In this document: piece by piece, positions 1 to 6,045 of the stretch
How positions within the stretch are numbered: position 1 is the first letter of the stretch
How the letters are laid out: each line of letters opens with the position of its first letter
Source: Spirochaetota bacterium
GTDB lineage: Bacteria > Spirochaetota > JAHITG01
Length of the DNA: 10,053 nt
Direction of reading: 5' to 3'
Assembly (NCBI GenBank): GCA_018817865.1
Contig: JAHITG010000368.1
Coordinates: 1 to 10,053 of the forward strand
Program-made: the position numbers and the translations under genes
The notes under the pieces: generated by a model
What the model was told of the DNA's origin: nothing
Seen by the model: the letters and a program-made list of their open reading frames with translations, nothing else
The model's database searches: none

Positions 1-968
1 GAATTACCTGAAAATCTGAAAATGACTTCTCCTATATTTGCATCCGTTGTTCCGGGAAGGCCGGTTGGCACATAAGGAGCACCGCCTCTGTTCCTGTATT
101 CCAGCGTAACAGCACCTCCCGTATGAAGGGTCAGGTTATCTGAGTTTAAAATATAATCCGTATGATACGGGATCCTGTCGATAATGATCAGGTTCGTAGC
201 CCTTGCGTTGCCGTCATTATCATAGTAATTTGTATATGTAATAACGGAATCAGGCACGGGAATATTTGTTAATCCTCCGTTGGCCAAATAGACAGGGGTA
301 TTGGATATTGATAGGGTCTTTCTCAAAGAAAGAAAAGGAGCATTGATCGTAACTTTTGGATATAATATACTGAAATTCGTACCCCCGTAAAAGATACCGT
401 TATCACCGGAATATCCTGCTGAGATCCTGGCGATCCCTGCCGGTACCCCTGTAGTGGTTACCATGGCCACCATAGGGACCATTCCCCAGTCATAAGATTG
501 TGAATTGTTTGCCGTTTGGATATAAAGGGTAAAGGTAGTGGATGCCCCAATATTAAGGAGGTTAGTAAATGAGACCGATTGAGCGTTTGTTCCGATTATA
601 GTTTGTGCCGTGTTCAGGCTTAGCCAGGCTCTCCAGTCTGAACCGGAATAATTGTTGGTCATAATAAAATTGCTTAAAGTAATGTAGAGGTCTATTCCGA
701 TATTGCTGTTATTGGTCAGGGAATATTCAAACCAGATCGTTCCTCCGGGGTAGGTGTAATTATCAGTTGCCCCGGTCACCGGTGTCATACCGTAGATCGC
801 CATTACCTGTGTGCTCATCATTGTAGAGACCAGGCCTGCGGAGTGCTCTGCCTGAGCCCGGTTGGTGATCCTTGTTCCTGCAATAACACCGATAGCGTGT
901 ACTTCTCCAGTCCCCGTACCTATTATACAAGCAAGTATAAATAATATGGTTAGCACTCTGAGTCTCAT
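1..968 (-). CDS. Secreted protein with DUF11-like domain (N-terminal part, runs off window)
   Basis: The reading frame is open for 322 codons from an ATG at 968-966 to the window edge, so the C-terminus is missing. An in-frame TAA six codons upstream fixes the ATG as the start; AAGGA lies 12 bases before it. Residues 1-25 are a signal peptide (basic MRLR, hydrophobic core, likely cut after EVHA). The mature part is rich in N, T, S, G and Y with beta-strand alternation. Residues about 213-320 resemble the DUF11 / conserved-repeat domain of surface proteins: a proline-rich entry, then ITYTNYYDNDGNARATNL and IIIDRIPYHTDYIL, the usual 'Y-x-N-x-G-x-A-T-N-hydrophobic-D-x-hydrophobic-P' pattern. Residues 78-100 (IWFEYSLTNNSNIGIDLYI) look like a more degenerate copy. 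It probably acts outside the cytoplasm as a surface or exported structural protein; no enzymatic motif is visible. It follows the sigma gene by 86 bases and probably has its own promoter. The partner or substrate is unknown. Confidence 0.85.
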   Translation of the reverse strand, partial: MRLRVLTILFILACIIGTGTGEVHAIGVIAGTRITNRAQAEHSAGLVSTMMSTQVMAIYGMTPVTGATDNYTYPGGTIWFEYSLTNNSNIGIDLYITLSNFIMTNNYSGSDWRAWLSLNTAQTIIGTNAQSVSFTNLLNIGASTTFTLYIQTANNSQSYDWGMVPMVAMVTTTGVPAGIARISAGYSGDNGIFYGGTNFSILYPKVTINAPFLSLRKTLSISNTPVYLANGGLTNIPVPDSVITYTNYYDNDGNARATNLIIIDRIPYHTDYILNSDNLTLHTGGAVTLEYRNRGGAPYVPTGLPGTTDANIGEVIFRFSGN

Positions 969-991
969 TTTATAAATATGTCCTTAGGTAT

Positions 992-1020
992 AATATATCA
1001 CAATTTAATTTAAAAATCAA
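992..1020 (-). promoter_or_regulatory. Candidate sigma70-type promoter for the secreted protein gene
   Basis: On the minus strand TTGATT (1020-1015) is followed after 17 bases by TATATT (997-992). The -10 lies 23 bases before the ATG at 968, leaving room for a short leader that carries AAGGA. The region is very AT-rich, so a chance match is possible. Confidence 0.45.
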
Positions 1021-1054
1021 GTATTTTTGATGATGATCTCTATTTATTCCTGTC

Positions 1055-2500
1055 TTATATGAATTCTTCCATGTTGTTCATTTTGAAAATAATTCTTAAT
1101 TTCTTTAATGCGATCTCTTCAATGGTTTTGACCTCATTTTCGGCAAGGTGGAGGTGTTGTGCTATATCCCTGTAATCATAGGAAACATTTTCCGGGTTAA
1201 AGCCGAACCTCAATTTAATAATGACCTTTTCATTATCATCCAGCTGTTCTAACAGGCCTACGATCTGTTCTTTTAAAATATTGTCAATAGCTATATCTTC
1301 AGGTAATTTCCGTGCTTTGTCCATGATCGCATTTTTCAGGTTCAGCTTCAAGGTGTCATCTTCTCTTTCCAGAGATTCTTCTTCTTTCAGATAATTGATC
1401 ACTTTCAGAACTTTTTTATCGTTCCAGCCCAGTTTCGTCTTTACTTCCTTTAGAGAGGGATTTTTCATTAACCGGTCTCTCAGCTCTTTGAAGGTTTTCA
1501 GGAAGAATTTGCATTCTTTTCTGAAGGAGTCGGATACTGTGATCATGGAATTGTTCCTTCCGATGAAATTTTTAACTCTTTCCCTGATCCTGGATGAGAT
1601 GAACTGATTGAACTCTTTTTTATGATATGTTTTATTATAGAGGTCAAGCGCTTCGATTAAAGCGATATTTCCTTCCTGGATAATGTCATTATAGGTTATA
1701 TTTTTGCGAAAATAATGTTTTGTGATACTTAATACCAGGGGAAGCTGATTTTTGATCAGTTTCTGTTTTACGGCATTATACTGTTTTAATAAATAATTCA
1801 GTTCCGGAAATATATGTTTAAGCAGATGATCATCCACTTTATTTCTTTTTATTGAAATGCTGTTTTTCGTTTGCTCTTTTTCATTATCGTGAATTTTTTT
1901 TTCTATATTCTTCAGGTACTCGATCTTTTCAAGAATATATGTGAATTTGAAATCCAGCTTCTGCAGGTAAGAGAGGAACTCTATTTTGTTGCTCCAAATG
2001 TGCTTATCACTTGAATATTTTTTAAATAAGTTTTTAGTCTTCTCTGTTACAATGGACACAGCTTCCTGGGATATAAAGAAGATAAAATTTATATTCTTTA
2101 TCGGTTTTGTCTTTACAATATCTTTAAAGAGCTGGAATTGAAAGAATTCCGTTTCGATCAGTAATTCTATTATTTTTTCCTTGATGTGAGAAAGTTCCTG
2201 CAGGAGGACCTTTTCAGATTCCATTTTCAGTTTTTTATTTTTGCTCAATTCATAAAAGTAAAATTTATCAGGGGTGTTAATAAGATTATCCATGAGAATA
2301 TCATTTTCATATTTTTTCCAGCCGATACTGTTCACAGTAATATTATTACTGAGTGTAATATTATGTTCAGCTAAAAAGCTGAGAATTTCTTCAATGTGTT
2401 CTTCAAGAAGATATCCTTTTGGGAGCAGATTATTAAGTTCGTCATAAGTAATACTTTTTCTGCCATTTAATTTTTTAAATAATTTTTTTAAAAGATCCAT
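1055..2500 (-). CDS. Divergent sigma70-family RNA polymerase sigma factor at the rpoD locus
   Basis: The 481-residue protein has a sigma70 layout. Residues 1-60 are region 1.1-like; 80-110 are a weak region 1.2 (FYELSKNKKLKMESEKVLL); 115-240 are a charged non-conserved segment; 243-289 are regions 2.1-2.2 with the core-binding motif DIIQEGNIALIEALDLY; 325-400 are region 3-like; 415-470 are region 4 (LDDNEKVIIKLRFGF, then a helix-turn-helix). The promoter-reading residues are altered. The region 2.3-2.4 stretch FSTYATWWIRQAI of E. coli sigma70 appears as FNQFISSRIRERV (297-309), losing both tryptophans and replacing Q437 by E307. The recognition helix VTRERIRQIE appears as LAENEVKTIE (452-461), replacing R584, E585, R588 and Q589. 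The gene starts 11 bases after dnaG ends, so it is almost certainly co-transcribed, as rpoD commonly is. No gene symbol is given because the housekeeping role is doubtful; it could be a diverged rpoD or a paralogue that took over the locus. Confidence 0.9.
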   Translation of the reverse strand: MDLLKKLFKKLNGRKSITYDELNNLLPKGYLLEEHIEEILSFLAEHNITLSNNITVNSIGWKKYENDILMDNLINTPDKFYFYELSKNKKLKMESEKVLLQELSHIKEKIIELLIETEFFQFQLFKDIVKTKPIKNINFIFFISQEAVSIVTEKTKNLFKKYSSDKHIWSNKIEFLSYLQKLDFKFTYILEKIEYLKNIEKKIHDNEKEQTKNSISIKRNKVDDHLLKHIFPELNYLLKQYNAVKQKLIKNQLPLVLSITKHYFRKNITYNDIIQEGNIALIEALDLYNKTYHKKEFNQFISSRIRERVKNFIGRNNSMITVSDSFRKECKFFLKTFKELRDRLMKNPSLKEVKTKLGWNDKKVLKVINYLKEEESLEREDDTLKLNLKNAIMDKARKLPEDIAIDNILKEQIVGLLEQLDDNEKVIIKLRFGFNPENVSYDYRDIAQHLHLAENEVKTIEEIALKKLRIIFKMNNMEEFI

Positions 2501-2511
2501 AAAATACCTGA

Positions 2512-4308
2512 TTATTCAATAAGCTTGTTTTTATTCCGGTTCAGAGTGTTTTTTTCTAAAAACAAATGCTGCATCTCCTGTTCCATTTTTTTTATCTGGT
2601 CGAATTCCTTTATCTTTTTAATCTTAGTATTATTAAGTTTTATCTTATCTTCCAGTTTTTTAGACTGGATCTTGAATAGACAGTCATTCAGCTGTTTTAA
2701 TATATTTTTTCTATACTTATCAGACAGTATTTCTGATGCTATATATTCCTTGATCTTATTATCAGATATCCTGTCTATCAAAATATCGGCACGAACCGGC
2801 TTTTTTTCATTATATATTTCATAGATTTTTTTTATGATCAAAGATGAAAAATGGTCATCAAAGTCATTTATGTTCATTTTATCAAATATCTGGCTGATAT
2901 ATTCTGGTTTTTCAATAAGGGCCATGATGATGAACCGTTGGGCTTTTACGTGAGAGTTGATGATCCTCTGATTGTTCTCGTTGGTTTTTATTACAGGACC
3001 TTTGCCGGATACTTTAAATTTTTGAAATTCATTTATAAGCAGGGTTTCTGTAATATTCAATTCGTTTGCCAGGTATCTGAAAACATCAGATTTCAGTATT
3101 TCATTTTTGATCTGATTTATGATCGGGAAGAGATATTCCAGTATTTTATTCTTTCCATCAGCCAGCTGGCGGTTGTGGTTCTTGAAGGCATCTTGTACGA
3201 CAAATCTTAAGAAGCTTGGAGCTTTATCGATAAGCTTTAAGAGATCATCCTTGCTGTGATTCATGATGAATTCATCAGGATCCATATTGGAGGGGAGCCG
3301 GGCTATTCTGATCTTAAGATCTGTATTAAGAAGTAAAGAGATGCTCCTCACCGTGGCTGTATTACCTGCTTTATCCGAATCAAATAAAAGAATGATCTCA
3401 TCAGCATACCGTTTCAATAAAAGGACCTGTTCATTTGTCAGAGCTGTTCCCAATGGAGCCACTACATTCTGAATACCGGCCTGGAAGAGTGATATCAGAT
3501 CAAAATAACCTTCAACAATAATAGCCTGTCTTTTATCCCGGATATGGTTCCTTGTGATATTCAATCCATACAGGTTATGCCGTTTACTGTAGATACTGGT
3601 CTCCGGGGTATTCATGTATTTTGCCATGCTGGAATTTTCATCCATTATCCGTCCGCCAAAACCGATAACATTTTCAAGGATATTGAATATGGGAAACATG
3701 AGTCTGTTCCTGAATCTGTCATAATATTCATTGGATTTTTTGGATTTTATGATCAGTCCCGCTTTTAAAACAGAGGTCTCCGTAAAATTTTCCGCTAAAA
3801 GTTCCTTGTATATCTTATAGTAATGATCAGGGGCGAATCCCAGTTTAAAAAGATCTACCATCTCCGGATCAATATCACGGTCTTTCAGGTATTGTCTTGC
3901 TTTAGCTGCTTCCGGTTTGTTCTTCAGGTAGTAATTGTAAATAAAAGAGGCCTTTTCATTGACTTTATAGATCAGTTCCTTCTCTCTGCTTGCACCATCA
4001 GCGGTGCCTTCCTGATATTCTATGGATATTCCTGCTTTCTTGGCAAGGATCTCGATACTTTCCGGAAAAGTGACATTTTCAAGGTTCATGATAAAACTGA
4101 ACATATTTCCTGTTTCATTACAGCCGAAGCAGTGATAGATCCCTTTATCTTCATTTACAAAAAAGGAGGGGGTCTTTTCAATATGGAACGGGCAGAGGCC
4201 TGTCCAGTTCTTTCCTCTCTTTGTTATTTTAACAAAGTCCTTAACAACATCTGCAATGCTCAAGCGCTCTTTTATCTTGTTGATCGTGTTTTCAGATATA
4301 TATGGCAT
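2512..4308 (-). CDS. dnaG: DNA primase DnaG
   Basis: This primase makes the RNA primers for replication forks together with the DnaB helicase. At 598 residues it is close to the usual length (E. coli about 580). The N-terminal CHC2 zinc finger has C39-x2-H42-x17-C60-x2-C63 (CPFH then CFGC). The catalytic core carries DRFRNRLMFPI (197-207) and GFGGR (216-220). The Toprim fold shows IVEGYFD with E266, then FDSDKAG with D310 and D312 as metal ligands, and MDPDEFI further on. The C-terminal 150 residues are helical and lysine-rich, consistent with a helicase-binding domain. The start MPYISENTINKIKERL matches the family N-terminus, so the ATG at 4308 is secure although no Shine-Dalgarno sequence is visible (the preceding bases are TATTTTCAAACT). 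The sigma gene follows after 11 bases. No rpsU is present upstream, where a transporter and a palindromic element lie instead. Confidence 0.98.
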   Translation of the reverse strand: MPYISENTINKIKERLSIADVVKDFVKITKRGKNWTGLCPFHIEKTPSFFVNEDKGIYHCFGCNETGNMFSFIMNLENVTFPESIEILAKKAGISIEYQEGTADGASREKELIYKVNEKASFIYNYYLKNKPEAAKARQYLKDRDIDPEMVDLFKLGFAPDHYYKIYKELLAENFTETSVLKAGLIIKSKKSNEYYDRFRNRLMFPIFNILENVIGFGGRIMDENSSMAKYMNTPETSIYSKRHNLYGLNITRNHIRDKRQAIIVEGYFDLISLFQAGIQNVVAPLGTALTNEQVLLLKRYADEIILLFDSDKAGNTATVRSISLLLNTDLKIRIARLPSNMDPDEFIMNHSKDDLLKLIDKAPSFLRFVVQDAFKNHNRQLADGKNKILEYLFPIINQIKNEILKSDVFRYLANELNITETLLINEFQKFKVSGKGPVIKTNENNQRIINSHVKAQRFIIMALIEKPEYISQIFDKMNINDFDDHFSSLIIKKIYEIYNEKKPVRADILIDRISDNKIKEYIASEILSDKYRKNILKQLNDCLFKIQSKKLEDKIKLNNTKIKKIKEFDQIKKMEQEMQHLFLEKNTLNRNKNKLIE

Positions 4309-4314
4309 AGTTTG

Positions 4315-4342
4315 AAAATATTCACTTTAAATAATATTTCAA
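4315..4342 (-). promoter_or_regulatory. Possible dnaG promoter with leaderless geometry
   Basis: On the minus strand TTGAAA (4342-4337) and TATTTT (4320-4315) are 16 bases apart. The -10 ends only six bases before the dnaG ATG, so a transcript would begin at or next to the start codon, which fits the absence of a ribosome binding site. The -10 is a weak match and the region is AT-rich. Confidence 0.35.
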
Positions 4343-4349
4343 GTGAATA
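4319..4349 (+). repeat. 9-bp inverted repeat overlapping the possible dnaG promoter
   Basis: TATTCACTT (4319-4327) and AAGTGAATA (4341-4349) are perfect reverse complements separated by 13 bases. The arms cover the edge of the possible -10 and the upstream part of the -35, as expected for a repressor operator. It lacks a downstream T-run on the minus strand, so a terminator is less likely. The function is inferred only from position. Confidence 0.5.
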
Positions 4350-4390
4350 ATGGAAGAATAATAAAAAGTATTCTATTTTCCTCATTCTCA

Positions 4391-4408
4391 GAGCTAATCC
4401 ATTAGCTC
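4391..4408. repeat. Inner hairpin A of the palindromic element
   Basis: GAGCTAAT (4391-4398) and ATTAGCTC (4401-4408) are perfect reverse complements separated by CC, giving an 8-bp palindrome. A two-base loop is tight for RNA, so about one pair would probably open. Confidence 0.7.
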
Positions 4409-4416
4409 CTCCGAGG

Positions 4417-4458
4417 GCCAAATCTATTTTCACATCCCTGTGAAAATGACGATTTGGC
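4417..4458. repeat. Inner hairpin B of the palindromic element
   Basis: GCCAAATC (4417-4424) pairs with GATTTGGC (4451-4458). Then, across a small internal bulge (T against GAC), ATTTTCACA (4426-4434) pairs with TGTGAAAAT (4439-4447) around the loop TCCC. That gives 17 base pairs in 42 bases. Confidence 0.8.
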
Positions 4459-4509
4459 AATCCGGAAAATAGAAATACTTTTTATTATTGAAGAGAGGTG
4501 TGAAAAAGC

Positions 4510-4547
4510 AGAGGGTATATAAGAAAAAGATTTCATTTATACCCTCT
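4510..4547 (-). terminator. Likely Rho-independent terminator of the symporter gene
   Basis: On the minus strand AGAGGGTATA and TATACCCTCT form a perfect 10-bp stem with an 18-base loop, followed by GCTTTTTC. It begins 25 bases after the transporter stop codon. The loop is longer than usual and the T-run is only five bases, so termination may be partial. Confidence 0.55.
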
Positions 4548-4572
4548 ATACATTAGACCTTTTATACCATTA

Positions 4573-5997
4573 CTATAGTTTAATGGCGCCGATGGTGAAG
4601 AGGAATGCAATAGTTATGGCCACGGGAGAAATAAATCTTAAGAAGATCCCCCACAAGGAAGCCAGTGTAAGAACATGTACATCGGAATTATGGCTCGGGT
4701 CGTCCTTCAGTCCTGCCATTAGGGAAATAAGATGAACATCGGCAAAATTATGTGATCCATGCCGGATCTCATCGACAGCATGTTTTGTCCCCCACACCCA
4801 GCCGACAAAAATAGATATCAGCAGGCCTCCTAAAGGAAGGAGATAGTTTGAGCCCAGGTTATCTGCTATTTGAAAAAAAGTTAAATTCCAGAGCTTGAAA
4901 TCAGCTAATGCTCCAAATGATAATGCAGAAGGAATTCCCAGGAGAAATATCGCCACGCCGAAAATAACGGTTGCTGCTCGTCTGCTGAATTTCAGTTCAT
5001 CAATAAAGTACGAGGTTACTACCTCCAGGAGTGATATTCCTGAAGTGATCGCGGCAATGGCGAGCAGGAGAAAGAAGAGGAATCCCCAGAAAAACCCGAA
5101 GGTCATTTTAGAAAACATGGCCGGGAGAATATGAAAGACCAGTCCCGGGCCTGAATCAGGAGCAAACCCCATGGCAAAGACCGCCGGGAAGATCGCCAGT
5201 CCGGCAAACAGAGCTATACCCGTATCGATCATGGAAACGCTTAAAGCGGATTTAAAAAGGTTCTCTTTTTTAGATAAATAACTTCCATAAGTGATCATAG
5301 CCCCCATGCCGAGGCTGAGTGAAAAGAAAGCATGGCCCAGTGCTATGAGAATAGAATTTCCGGTTAATTTACTGAAATCCGGTGTTAAATAGAACCGGAC
5401 CCCGTCCATGGCCCCTTCCATGCTGAGGGCTTTAATGATCAGGACCAGAAGAATTATAAAGATCATGGGCATTAATATTTTAGTCCATTTTTCAATTCCT
5501 TTTTTAACACCCTGGTATACAATAAAGATATTAATGAACATAAAGAGCATATGATAAAAGATGGCATTTCTAGGATCTCCTACAAAATTCTTATAAACCA
5601 ATGATGTTTTTTCCACTGTCCCCAGACCGGCAAATCCCGTAGTTATTGCTTTGATCGTATACCCTAATGTCCATCCGCCTACTACGCTGTAGAAGGAGAG
5701 GATCACGAAGCCGGCTAATACTCCGAGATATCCTCCTATAATAAATTTACTTTTGGGTTTAATGGCTCTAAATGCACCAACGGGATTCCTCTGTGATCTT
5801 CTTCCAATGGTAAATTCTGCAAGCATAACAGGTAATCCGGTTATCAGAATACAGAGCAGATATACAATTACAAAAGCACCCCCCCCGTTCTCTCCGGTTA
5901 TATAGGGGAATTTCCATATGTTTCCCAACCCTACGGCAGAACCGGCTGCTGCAAAAATAAATCCCATATGAGAACCCCAGTGTTCACGCTGTTCCAT
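4573..5997 (-). CDS. Neurotransmitter:sodium symporter (NSS/SNF) family transporter
   Basis: This is a LeuT-fold inner-membrane transporter, expected to import an amino acid or related amine with Na+. Its 474 residues form about 11 membrane helices, as in MhsT-like bacterial members. Helix 1 has the signature AAAGSAVGLGNIWKFPY (16-32), whose unwound centre binds substrate and sodium. Helix 6 has GHAFFSLSLGMG (221-232), matching the LeuT substrate site with S226 at the T254 position. Helix 8 has AAITSGISLLEVV (315-327), with T318 and S319 at the LeuT T354/S355 sodium site. E61 in LAEFTIGRRSQRNPVGAF is also typical. The start is supported by AGGAGGT five bases upstream. It lies 48 bases after nfeD with no clear promoter between, so the two are probably co-transcribed. 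The substrate cannot be read from the sequence. Confidence 0.95.
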   Translation of the reverse strand: MEQREHWGSHMGFIFAAAGSAVGLGNIWKFPYITGENGGGAFVIVYLLCILITGLPVMLAEFTIGRRSQRNPVGAFRAIKPKSKFIIGGYLGVLAGFVILSFYSVVGGWTLGYTIKAITTGFAGLGTVEKTSLVYKNFVGDPRNAIFYHMLFMFINIFIVYQGVKKGIEKWTKILMPMIFIILLVLIIKALSMEGAMDGVRFYLTPDFSKLTGNSILIALGHAFFSLSLGMGAMITYGSYLSKKENLFKSALSVSMIDTGIALFAGLAIFPAVFAMGFAPDSGPGLVFHILPAMFSKMTFGFFWGFLFFLLLAIAAITSGISLLEVVTSYFIDELKFSRRAATVIFGVAIFLLGIPSALSFGALADFKLWNLTFFQIADNLGSNYLLPLGGLLISIFVGWVWGTKHAVDEIRHGSHNFADVHLISLMAGLKDDPSHNSDVHVLTLASLWGIFLRFISPVAITIAFLFTIGAIKL

Positions 5998-6002
5998 GTT
6001 TA

Positions 6003-6009
6003 ACCTCCT
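6003..6009 (-). promoter_or_regulatory. Strong ribosome binding site of the symporter gene
   Basis: AGGAGGT on the minus strand lies five bases before the ATG at 5997. It is the best Shine-Dalgarno match in the window and fixes the start of the transporter. Confidence 0.85.
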
Positions 6010-6045
6010 GCTAAAAGTCTGAGTGCAATGGTGCTATTTAAAAAA

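Larger units (their letters stand above)
4357..4489. repeat. 133-bp palindromic (MITE-like or structured-RNA) element
   Basis: The ends are near-perfect terminal inverted repeats. The left arm at 4357-4381 (25 bases, starting AATAATAAAAAG, ending CTATTTTCC) pairs with the right arm at 4464-4489 with one extra A in the right arm. GAAG lies immediately outside both ends (4353-4356 and 4490-4493), as a short target-site duplication would. Inside are two further hairpins, at 4391-4408 and 4417-4458, so the whole unit can fold as an outer stem with two arms. It carries no credible protein; a TTG-started 62-codon frame across it resembles nothing. It sits between the transporter terminator and dnaG. 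It may be a non-autonomous mobile element, an extragenic palindromic repeat or a folded RNA; copies elsewhere in the genome would decide. Confidence 0.75.

Noticed and set aside
1010..1035. Possible terminator hairpin after the sigma gene (ATCAA / TTGAT followed by TTTT on the minus strand)
   Set aside because: Only five A/T-rich pairs; too weak to support, and it overlaps the promoter-like sequence of the next gene.
3823..4350. A 175-codon plus-strand reading frame opposite dnaG
   Set aside because: It is the antisense of the well-supported zinc-finger and core region of primase; its composition is that of a shadow frame, with many F, I, C and S residues and no domain.
4272..4460. A 62-codon minus-strand reading frame across the palindromic element and the dnaG start
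   Set aside because: It needs a TTG start, overlaps dnaG in another frame, lies mostly inside inverted repeats, and has no ribosome binding site or recognisable family.
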